A DNA stretch of 5,696 nucleotides, from positions 1-5,696 of the forward strand of contig CAMWXM010000184.1 of NCBI GenBank assembly GCA_947178195.1, given 5' to 3'. Each line of letters starts with the position of its first letter. Position 1 is the stretch's first letter. This document shows positions 1-5,682 of this stretch, one piece after another. The stretch comes from an uncultured Ruminococcus sp. GTDB lineage: Bacteria > Bacillota > Clostridia > Oscillospirales > Ruminococcaceae. Made by a program: the position numbers and the translations under genes. The notes under the pieces were generated by a model. That model made no database searches, was not told where the DNA came from, and worked only from the letters and a program-made list of their open reading frames with translations.

Positions 1-39
1 ATTATACCATATTTGCTCATTTTGTGCAACTTGTTGTTT

Positions 40-156
40 TCAGATACGCCCTAATAGTCCCGGATAGTTGCTGATATAAGCATCCTTGCCTTTCCATTGA
101 TCTCTTTTAAGTCTTATATTGTTACCAATGATTTCTACACTCATAGTTTTCGGCAT
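40..156 (-). CDS. Short 38-aa open reading frame, possibly the 5' end of a broken gene
   Basis: The frame begins with MPKTMSVEIIGNN and ends in LLGRI before a TGA at 40-42. The start is well supported: an AAGGTGA Shine-Dalgarno (161-167) lies upstream of the ATG at 154-156, and a near-consensus promoter and a terminator lie further upstream. I do not recognise the product. It is basic, with no membrane segment or cysteine motif. Beyond the TGA the same frame stays open to the window edge (KQQVAQNEQIW...), so this may be the intact start of a longer gene cut by one nonsense change (for example CGA or TGG to TGA). Equally it may be a real short gene. Thirteen open codons after the stop are too few to decide. 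Confidence 0.45.
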   Translation of the reverse strand: MPKTMSVEIIGNNIRLKRDQWKGKDAYISNYPGLLGRI

Positions 157-202
157 AATATCACCTTCATCGTTTATTATTTATGGAGTTTTCGACAGCT
201 TT

Positions 203-231
203 ATTATACAACATTTAAATTAAAAAGTCAA
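203..231 (-). promoter_or_regulatory. Sigma-A-type promoter for the leftmost reading frame
   Basis: Read on the minus strand, a TTGACT -35 box (226-231) and a perfect TATAAT -10 box (203-208) are separated by 17 nt. The site lies just downstream of the terminator at 243-276 and about 50 nt before the ATG at 156. It should give the short leftmost frame its own transcript, independent of the RES gene. Confidence 0.8.
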
Positions 232-233
232 GT

Positions 234-276
234 AAAAAAACTAACCTCACCTAAGCTCAAAAGCTAAGGTGAGGTT
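234..276 (-). terminator. Strong intrinsic terminator, minus strand (possibly bidirectional)
   Basis: Two 15-nt arms (243-257 and 262-276) pair except for one A-A mismatch and enclose a CAAA loop. On the minus strand the hairpin is followed by AG and seven Ts (240-234). On the plus strand the following TTTT is much shorter, so minus-strand use is favoured. It isolates the promoter at 203-231 from upstream transcription. Confidence 0.8.
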
Positions 277-280
277 TTCG

Positions 281-505
281 TATTATACCAATTATCAGAT
301 CAAGTTCTAGTTACCGAGAGTTTGTCACGCTCCCTCTGCCCCATAACATGGCACACCGCTATACCCTCGGAACGATCACACCAAACACAGCTTTTCCGGG
401 ATAAAAAACAAATAAAGGAGAGTCATCTAGGTGGTTCTCCTTTGTTCGGTATGTGACATCGTGACAAAATAGATTTTTTACTTTTGCCAAAATGATAAAT
501 AATTT
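281..505. other. Structured, locally GC-richer intergenic region, no gene recognised
   Basis: About 300-400 is visibly richer in G and C than the flanks. It contains an imperfect stem (310-318 with 366-373, one bulged A), an inner TGCC/GGCA stem (337-340 with 350-353), a hairpin at 414-443 and a 9-bp inverted repeat (321-329 TTTGTCACG with 460-468 CGTGACAAA). A direct GTGACA repeat (453-458, 461-466) overlaps the latter. On the minus strand a frame of about 30 codons without a usable start ends in MGQRERDKLSVTRT, stop near 300. That tail looks familiar to me from short hypothetical proteins of gut Clostridia, but I cannot verify it. The stretch could be a decayed mobile-element end or a structured RNA. 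Confidence 0.4.
402..443 (-). terminator. Probable intrinsic terminator of the RES gene
   Basis: On the minus strand the arms AAAGGAGA and TCTCCTTT (8 bp, positions 443-436 and 421-414) enclose a 14-nt loop. They are followed by ATTTGTTTTTT, a good U tract, about 60 nt after the stop of the RES gene. The same DNA read on the plus strand pairs better (13 bp with three G-T wobbles and a CTAG loop) but lacks a clean U tract there. Confidence 0.6.
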
Positions 506-1774
506 TTATAATGTTCTTGTCTCTATCACTTTACCGGCTTTTCCATCGTTTAAAACATCAATCACCTCAATATTACTTATATCAAACCATTCTGTAAATG
601 GTCGTAAAATAGGCAGCATATTAGACAAATATGGATCACCGAATGGATACGGGTAAGCTTTCGGAGTATGTTCTGTATCCGGCCCACAAAAAAATACATA
701 ACTTTTTCCTTCACCAACACTGCTTTTAAAACAGATTCCATCATAATGTTTGCTTCTCAGATACTCCGCGATTACTTGCGTTGCAGCATAATCGTAAGAG
801 TGATCTTCCACTTTATCGTCAACCGGCATTGTAATTTCTTTCACAAAACTTTTTAAGAACGACGATATCCACAGTTCATCGTGGTCATAATCATCTTCAA
901 AAATACTTCCAGCACTATAAAAAGAACTTCTTGAAAAATCAACTATTTGTAACGATTCTTTTAACTTGAACTCAGCTACAACTGCCCTTTTTCCGTTCAG
1001 TCGACACTCGGAGAACGCAGTATTCTTGTCTTCCGCAACATATAAATAGGATATCCCGGCTGGACTCATTCTATTTGTTTTTGCCCTATTGTACGGCGCA
1101 GGTCCCAGCTCTTTATATGGATCTATACTGCTGATACCTTTGATTGAATCATCCAATTCTCTTGCACGATAGAATACCGTATCTATATCAATATCAGCAA
1201 TAAAATCATAAAGATATATATTTATCCTTTCTAAGCATTTGCTGCGGATATCCACACCATCAACATCGAAAAATCTATTGTAATGCTTAATTGTATGTTT
1301 AAACAACTCCCATATGTGATAAATTTGTGTTCCTTCTAAGCCATATAAATTGTCTTTAATTACAAAACAGCTTGAATCAATGTCACAAAAGGGATTAAAA
1401 ACACCATCCTTTTGTTCTTCAAATGTCAATAATTCCGAAAACAAATCCTCGGCTAACATATCACTATCTGTAATATCTGAAAAAGTCTCCTCCTCATACA
1501 CCAGTATTTCCCTAACAGAATATAACGTTGCCTCGTTTCCATCTGGTCCTAAATATACATCATCTTCACTATCATACATAGCCCCGGTTCCTTCATCCAC
1601 ATATTCATATGCTTTTTCTAAGCACGAACACATATGCTTTCCTAAGTCTTGAACTAATATTAATGGTATTTCACTTGAACCACAATATTCGCAATCTCCC
1701 ATAGTGCTGCTATTTTCCCGAATAAATTCTTTAATCGCTTTGTTTGAAAAACATTCCTCGCAACAATAAGGCAT
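506..1774 (-). CDS. HEPN/RES-type protein with C-terminal RES (NAD+-degrading toxin) domain
   Basis: A predicted toxin-like protein of 422 residues. RES-family enzymes degrade NAD+ by phosphorolysis or hydrolysis and stop growth (established for Res/MbcT-type toxins). The N-terminus carries a four-cysteine, zinc-ribbon-like site (C5-x2-C8 and C28-x2-C31). An acidic, helical middle (about 40-195) matches the arrangement of HEPN/RES N-terminal proteins, although I see no R-x4-6-H RNase motif. The RES domain follows at about 200-365: FYRAR (201-205), SYLYVAED (242-249), TAFSECR with E256, TQVIAEYL (332-339), and DGICFKSS (345-352) followed by GEGKSYVFF. R203, Y245, E256 and a serine at 351-352 are the candidate active-site residues. 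I chose the ATG at 1774 because GAGGAGGGG (1781-1789) sits at ideal distance. An in-frame ATG at 1798 would add eight residues but has no SD. No Xre or other antitoxin gene is adjacent, so it is more likely a stand-alone conflict or abortive-infection effector than half of a classical toxin-antitoxin pair. Confidence 0.85.
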   Translation of the reverse strand: MPYCCEECFSNKAIKEFIRENSSTMGDCEYCGSSEIPLILVQDLGKHMCSCLEKAYEYVDEGTGAMYDSEDDVYLGPDGNEATLYSVREILVYEEETFSDITDSDMLAEDLFSELLTFEEQKDGVFNPFCDIDSSCFVIKDNLYGLEGTQIYHIWELFKHTIKHYNRFFDVDGVDIRSKCLERINIYLYDFIADIDIDTVFYRARELDDSIKGISSIDPYKELGPAPYNRAKTNRMSPAGISYLYVAEDKNTAFSECRLNGKRAVVAEFKLKESLQIVDFSRSSFYSAGSIFEDDYDHDELWISSFLKSFVKEITMPVDDKVEDHSYDYAATQVIAEYLRSKHYDGICFKSSVGEGKSYVFFCGPDTEHTPKAYPYPFGDPYLSNMLPILRPFTEWFDISNIEVIDVLNDGKAGKVIETRTL

Positions 1775-1821
1775 CTGTACCCCCTCCTCTTTTGCCATCG
1801 GTGATAATTTTACCTAAAGTT

Positions 1822-1850
1822 ATTATAGCATACTTTGGTATGTTTTTCAA
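1822..1850 (-). promoter_or_regulatory. Promoter of the RES gene with a palindrome in the spacer
   Basis: Minus-strand boxes TTGAAA (1845-1850) and TATAAT (1822-1827) have a 17-nt spacer. The expected transcript start, near 1815, leaves about 40 nt of leader before the ATG at 1774 and only about 17 nt before the ATG at 1798, which supports the shorter protein. Between the boxes, CATAC-TTTG-GTATG (1829-1842) forms a short inverted repeat that could be an operator. Confidence 0.75.
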
Positions 1851-2528
1851 TGACCTTTGCGCAAGATGTCGAAATTCTGCGTAATGTGAATTTTTTTCGT
1901 CTGCTTGCCCAAAATTGTTGAAAGATTTTTGTACAATTTCACGAGCGCTTGATGCTTCGATTTTTCGAAGTCCAAACTTTGGGATTTGGACTCCAATAAA
2001 TTAATTGCCACATATGCTCATAAACATTACAATATCCTTAGATTCATCCCGTTCATTATCCAAATTCCTGCTCTTGCTGTCAAAGTCGTTCAGAAAAACG
2101 GCGCTTTCTTAATGCCATGTGTTGTTATTTGGCTTCAACTATTTCTTGTTACTCTGCATATTCCTCTGTCATTTATTTGGATTCGGTTGGTGTCTCACTC
2201 ATAGCTGTCCGCTGTACCAGATCGTGCCAAACCTCGTTATCAATTAGCCAAAGAACCTATAATTTACCTCTCAAAATAGAGGGGAGTAATTTACAGCCTC
2301 TCATCAAACTATTCAAAGCCATAAAACACATAGTATGCACATTCAAAAAGACAGTCTCACAACCCTCCTCATTATTATGCGAATTTCACGCATTTCAAAT
2401 TGAACTTGGGGGGCGAATTCCATCCTTTTTCGCTTTTTTCGATTTGGAGATGTTTTAATTTTGATGTTCTTTTTGAAATTCGAACTGATAAGCCGTAAGA
2501 TCGCATCGGAAAAGGAACTATAACAAAA
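1851..2528. other. Long intergenic region without a convincing gene
   Basis: About 680 bases separate the hydrolase operon terminator from the RES promoter. Open frames here lack a start codon with an SD, begin inside the terminator hairpin, or are low-complexity shadows. Visible items are two adjacent hairpins (1955-1992), a small hairpin CCTCT/AGAGG (2267-2271 with 2278-2282), an imperfect direct repeat (2260-2272 and 2287-2302) and an ATGCG/CGCAT inverted repeat near 2377-2393. I see no promoter with a gene behind it. It may be decayed coding sequence. Confidence 0.5.
1955..1992. repeat. Pair of adjacent, slightly overlapping stem-loops
   Basis: CTTCGA-TTTT-TCGAAG (1955-1970) is a perfect 6-bp stem. 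AGTCCAAA and TTTGGACT (1969-1976 with 1985-1992) form a perfect 8-bp stem with an 8-nt loop. The two share positions 1969-1970. Neither is followed by a long T run on either strand, so a terminator role is weak. The function is unknown. Confidence 0.6.
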
Positions 2529-2572
2529 CACCTGTCGTTATCTGAACCGTGGGGTTCAAATTTCGACAGGTG
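2518..2572 (-). terminator. Nested hairpin terminator of the four-gene operon
   Basis: Outer arms CACCTGTCG (2529-2537) and CGACAGGTG (2564-2572) pair perfectly. Inner arms TGAACC (2543-2548) and GGTTCA (2553-2558) also pair perfectly around a GTGG loop. The two stems are separated by a symmetric 5-nt internal loop. On the minus strand the structure begins 15 nt after the hydrolase stop and is followed by TTTTGTT, so it most likely ends the operon transcript. Confidence 0.75.
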
Positions 2573-2587
2573 ATTCAACAATCAATT

Positions 2588-3154
2588 CTATTTTGCATTG
2601 AATTGTTTTATGGTATTTAAAACATCATCGAACTGTAGATATCCTGCGCTAGCATTGAAGTGACCAGCATTTTTAACGCAAATAGCCTGTCCTCCAATAG
2701 CTGATGCGAATTCTTCTAAATAGTTTTGTGGAATATTTGGATCATCATCTCCATAGAATGCCAAAACTTCTTTAGCACTCTTTGTGATATTTATATCTTG
2801 TTTGTTGATATAAAATGAACTATTCAGACCATCCATTAAATTATTACCGCTGACGAAGTTGTTATACCCAGAGACACATATCAGCCCTTTGACATTAATG
2901 CCATGAACTAATAAATAGTGTACTAAAAATATCGAGCCACAACTATGTCCAATTAGAACTGTTTCGTTGTTAACGATACCCATATCACAATAATAATCCA
3001 TCAACCTCTCACAATCAGGATATGTTTGATGCTGCGGTGTGGGAAATGAAGGAATTATACACCCAATCCCTTCTTTGTCCAATTCACGTTCAAGCCACGG
3101 AAACCAATTTTCAAAAGGCTTCCCAAAAGTACCATGTACTAAAAAAACGTTCAT
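2588..3154 (-). CDS. RBBP9/YdeN-type alpha/beta serine hydrolase
   Basis: A 188-residue small alpha/beta hydrolase, the usual size for RBBP9/YdeN-like proteins. All expected elements are present: the early oxyanion-region motif FLVHGTFG (4-11), the nucleophile elbow GHSCGS with S71, an acidic loop YGDDDP in which D138 is the likely triad acid, and NAGHFN with catalytic H165. It has no signal peptide or membrane helix, so it should be cytosolic. The natural substrate is unknown; the family includes esterases, and many members are uncharacterised. The ATG overlaps the stop of the methyltransferase gene (ATGA), and its SD GGAGGT (3161-3166) lies inside that gene, so translation is probably coupled. 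It is the last gene before the terminator at 2529-2572. Its position next to a methyltransferase suggests a shared substrate, which is inference only. Confidence 0.88.
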   Translation of the reverse strand: MNVFLVHGTFGKPFENWFPWLERELDKEGIGCIIPSFPTPQHQTYPDCERLMDYYCDMGIVNNETVLIGHSCGSIFLVHYLLVHGINVKGLICVSGYNNFVSGNNLMDGLNSSFYINKQDINITKSAKEVLAFYGDDDPNIPQNYLEEFASAIGGQAICVKNAGHFNASAGYLQFDDVLNTIKQFNAK

Positions 3155-3981
3155 GATTTAACCTCCATATCTTTCTGCTTAATAATATATATTGGGAAAA
3201 CATTTGTGAACACGTCCATTGTATGAACGAATTCAACAAATTCCAACACATCGTTTACTTGCTGAATGAAAAACTGGTTTGAAGGCGCGAAAAAACTAAA
3301 CTTCATTTCAGTATTCCATCCAACATTTTGAAAGTAGGAAAATAGTTCTCTACTGATTTGTCTAGGTGCATAGAGTGATTCTAATTCTCGATACATCTTT
3401 TCAAATTCAATTAAGAAATTTTTCTTATCCAAACAATATAGACCAAGCTGATGATTGATATAAGTATATGGGTGTATGTGTATCGAGTTTTGATACTCAC
3501 GAATTATTTGAAGCGGTGTTTTAACTGGTTCGTCGTCGCTCCAAATAAAGCTTTTACCCATAAAAAGTCCTTCGCTTGAAAGGAAATTATGTATATTAAT
3601 TAGAAAATTTTTAAATTTTTTCGGCTCAATATTACCTATTGACAAATCGCCAATTATTATATCAAATTTTTCGCTAAAATGCATATCTTCCCATGAAGAA
3701 TAGAAAACGGTTTCCTTAAGGTTCTTATGACGAATCTCTCGAGAAACTTGTTCATAATAATCCTTACTCTTGTCAACTACATAAATTTTCAAGTTTTCAT
3801 CGTATCCCCAGTCTCTAAATTCTGGAGTAGAACCCAAAATCAAAAGTTTAATTGGGCGATGGATTTTTTCTTGAATCCTTCTAAGATAGTTTGTATATAT
3901 GCAGATTTCAGAACAGGAAGGCCTTGAAGGAGCAACATTATTGGTCCATATATTGGCCAACTCTTTTCCCCATCCACTCAT
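3151..3981 (-). CDS. Class I SAM-dependent methyltransferase, substrate unknown
   Basis: A 276-residue predicted methyltransferase. The Rossmann-fold markers are clear: motif I LLILGSTPEF (46-55), the strand-2 acidic residue in IYVVD (D70, expected to bind the ribose of SAM), SSWEDM (95-100), and motif IV-like KFDIIIGDLS (105-114), then GLFMGKSF (138-145). The region after about residue 155 is an extra helical C-terminal domain that probably sets substrate choice. I see no DNA-methyltransferase motif (NPPY/DPPY), so a small-molecule, peptide or protein substrate is more likely. The start was set at the ATG at 3981 because AAGGAGG (3990-3996) precedes it by 8 nt. A TTG further upstream (4014) would overlap the previous gene and has no such support. 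It is the third gene of the operon and overlaps the hydrolase by 4 nt. Confidence 0.85.
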   Translation of the reverse strand: MSGWGKELANIWTNNVAPSRPSCSEICIYTNYLRRIQEKIHRPIKLLILGSTPEFRDWGYDENLKIYVVDKSKDYYEQVSREIRHKNLKETVFYSSWEDMHFSEKFDIIIGDLSIGNIEPKKFKNFLINIHNFLSSEGLFMGKSFIWSDDEPVKTPLQIIREYQNSIHIHPYTYINHQLGLYCLDKKNFLIEFEKMYRELESLYAPRQISRELFSYFQNVGWNTEMKFSFFAPSNQFFIQQVNDVLEFVEFVHTMDVFTNVFPIYIIKQKDMEVKS

Positions 3982-3997
3982 AATATTTTCCTCCTTG

Positions 3998-5080
3998 TCA
4001 ATCAATATCTTCAAAAGCCGCTAGAACATAATGTAGAATTTGAGGGATTGTACAGTATTGGCGAACTGTATTAACAGCGTTTTTGTTTATTACATTAATA
4101 ACATTATCAAAGAACTTTAGAATTTCATCGCATAGTTCTAGATATATATCTGAAAATGACTTTTTTGTTATTCTAAAGATAACAGATGCAAGTATTGTAG
4201 CCGACAAGGTATTGTTTGCCCCATCTTCTGTTGTGAAATCTATAGGAGTTTCAAGCCAAGAGTCTCTATTTTCCTCTGAGCAAGCATAATCTAAGATCCT
4301 CTTAATTTCTGTTTTATGATTGTCAATTACATCCCAAGCAAATAAAGCTTCTAAGCAAAGTCCTGTAGCTTCCCATTTTGAAACCCATTTTCCAACGCCA
4401 CTTCTCCAAAAGGCAGCCTTATCATCAATACGCTGATAAAGTGAAGTAATTGATGCTTTAATTACATCATCAACTTGCTCTTTATTGGAATATGTCGAAT
4501 AATCTATTTTCTTTAAACTTATTAATATGCGTGCAGTGATCCAAGGGACACGATATGGATACCATCCATCTTATGTATCTAAGGCACAATCTGCCATAAG
4601 ATGATCCAAACAGTTATGTTTTATGGCACGCAAAACTTCTGTGTCTTCCGATGAAACTATACGGATCAGAAAACCGTAATGAAAATTCAAATACATTTGT
4701 TCACCATTAATGTTTTTGGCCTGCATTTTAGCAGAATGAGTATAGTAATCATCGTTATTATCTTCTTCTTGCATACACTGAACAATTTTGTTTGTTTCAT
4801 TGGGGATTATAAGTAACCTCTCATTGTCTAAAATATAATCTCCTGTGTATGTAACACTGAAACACGATAAACATTTATTAAGCAAATTAGCATAATCCTT
4901 TTTTTCCCATTTTAATTGTTGGGCAAGACAAAGTAAAAAATATTGAGAAGAAATTGCCTGAGCCCATTCTTCGTCATCGAAACCATATCATGCAATTATT
5001 TTTTTTATCTTCTTTATAATGTTATTCTTGATTTGAGATAATGTTCGACTTTCATCGCCCACACTAATTCCATATGCCAT
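3998..5080 (-). pseudogene. Helical hypothetical protein gene interrupted by two in-frame stop codons
   Basis: From the ATG at 5080 to the TGA at 3998, 361 codons stay in one frame with no frameshift, but codon 31 is TGA (4988-4990) and codon 170 is TAA (4571-4573). Protein-like sequence runs straight through both: IIA*YGFDDEEWAQAISSQYF and ALDT*DGWYPYRVPWITARI. The start has an excellent SD (GGAGGT, 5089-5094, 8 nt away) inside the end of the upstream gene, so the original gene was probably a 360-residue operon member. I do not recognise the family. The C-terminal half is helical, with tryptophan-containing segments (DGWYPYRVPW, 171-180; GKWVSKWEATGLCLEALFAW, about 221-240) that recall alpha/alpha-toroid proteins such as terpenoid-cyclase-like folds; this is a weak analogy. 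No signal peptide or membrane helix is seen. Possible explanations are a recently inactivated gene, sequencing error, or stop readthrough. Neighbouring genes end in TGA, so TGA reassignment is unlikely. Confidence 0.75.
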
Positions 5081-5082
5081 TT

Positions 5083-5580
5083 TCAATTACCTCCATTTAA
5101 TAAAGTCAATCCTTCTTCAATATGTTTTTTAACATATTGCCGATTGTCAGATAATGTTGATAAGATTAAAGCGCTGTTTGTTGAAGGACTTTTATTAACT
5201 AACAATTCAAAGCACTTCATTTCAATTAAATTTGCTTCTTCTATTATAGAAAAGACTTCCAAGATTTTAAGAAAATATGGCTCTTTATCCATACACAAAA
5301 TCGATCTGCACTCATGTGCTCCTTTCCAAATTGGAATAGCATATGGTTGAATGTACACTTTGTCTGCTTCCAACAATTCTATGATACTCTTCAATGACAC
5401 TAATTCCGCTTTTAGGTCATTAAGCAATTGTTTTCTTATTGCCTTTTCATTACAGCTATTAACGATTTTTTCAACCAACAAAGCCGAACCAAAGCCCAAA
5501 AAAGTTGATAACATAAGCTCAATAAATGAAAAGTCCAATGAAGAAAGAAATTGCTGAAAAAAGCTGAAATCCATTTTCAT
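5083..5580 (-). CDS. Small hypothetical protein with one N-terminal membrane helix
   Basis: A 165-residue protein not recognised as a named family. A hydrophobic segment at about 18-37 (FSFIELMLSTFLGFGSALLV) is followed by basic residues (K38, K46, R49, K50). By the positive-inside rule this suggests a short N-terminus outside and a cytoplasmic helical domain. Residues about 46-72 look like an amphipathic or coiled-coil helix, and the rest is helix-rich with no catalytic signature. It is the first gene of the operon: the promoter lies at 5649-5677, and its TGA is only 2 nt from the ATG of the next gene, whose SD lies within its last codons (NGGN). An AAAGGA-type SD (5584-5589) precedes the ATG at 5580. 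A second in-frame ATG at 5574 is an equally spaced alternative. A role as membrane anchor or sensor for the other operon products is inference. Confidence 0.75.
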   Translation of the reverse strand: MKMDFSFFQQFLSSLDFSFIELMLSTFLGFGSALLVEKIVNSCNEKAIRKQLLNDLKAELVSLKSIIELLEADKVYIQPYAIPIWKGAHECRSILCMDKEPYFLKILEVFSIIEEANLIEMKCFELLVNKSPSTNSALILSTLSDNRQYVKKHIEEGLTLLNGGN

Positions 5581-5605
5581 TTTTCCTTTCAGAACATATT
5601 AATTT

Positions 5606-5629
5606 ATTGTACGATAATATACAATTATC
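5606..5629. repeat. Overlapping inverted repeats in the operon leader
   Basis: GATAAT-ATACA-ATTATC (5613-5629) and ATTGTA-CGATAATA-TACAAT (5606-5611 with 5620-5625) are two 6-bp inverted repeats that cannot form together. They lie between the predicted transcript start and the first gene, so they could be a protein-binding site or alternative leader hairpins. In AT-rich DNA such short repeats can also arise by chance. Confidence 0.4.
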
Positions 5630-5648
5630 CATAGTTAGTTCTATAATA

Positions 5649-5677
5649 AGTATACCATATATTTACTATGAAATCAA
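5649..5677 (-). promoter_or_regulatory. Promoter of the four-gene operon
   Basis: Minus-strand TTGATT (5672-5677) and TATACT (5649-5654) have a 17-nt spacer. The expected start near 5642 gives a leader of about 60 nt before the ATG at 5580. No other equally good promoter is visible between the operon genes. Confidence 0.75.
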
Positions 5678-5682
5678 CCAAT

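Noticed and set aside
281..505. A retron, CRISPR repeat or tRNA in the hairpin-rich region.
   Set aside because: There are no regularly spaced repeats, no reverse transcriptase, and no cloverleaf or T-arm consensus.
1731..2000. A minus-strand frame open for about 90 codons across the RES promoter and the 5' end of the RES gene.
   Set aside because: It has no ATG, GTG or TTG start with an SD, runs through the promoter boxes and overlaps a clear gene in another frame.
1986..2204. A plus-strand frame with hydrophobic stretches resembling a small membrane protein.
   Set aside because: It starts at TTG inside a hairpin with no SD, and its hydrophobicity follows from T-rich codons.
2053..2250. 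A minus-strand frame reading WLIDNEVWHDLVQRTAM then Glu-rich segments, broken by several stops, which looks like a decayed gene.
   Set aside because: About six stops in 66 codons is near the chance rate for AT-rich DNA, and I recognise no family, so a pseudogene cannot be supported.
2343..2581. Two overlapping minus-strand frames of 62 and 68 codons and a plus-strand frame of 113 codons over the same DNA.
   Set aside because: The minus frames start at GTG or TTG in or beside the terminator hairpin. The plus frame has no SD or promoter and a low-complexity product.
3982..4014. A longer methyltransferase starting at TTG 4014.
   Set aside because: It would overlap the upstream gene, while a consensus SD sits at the right distance from the ATG at 3981.
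3998..5080. Reassignment of TGA to a sense codon as an explanation for the interrupted gene.
   Set aside because: The genes ending at 5083, 3998 and 3151 use TGA as the normal stop, and the second interruption is TAA.
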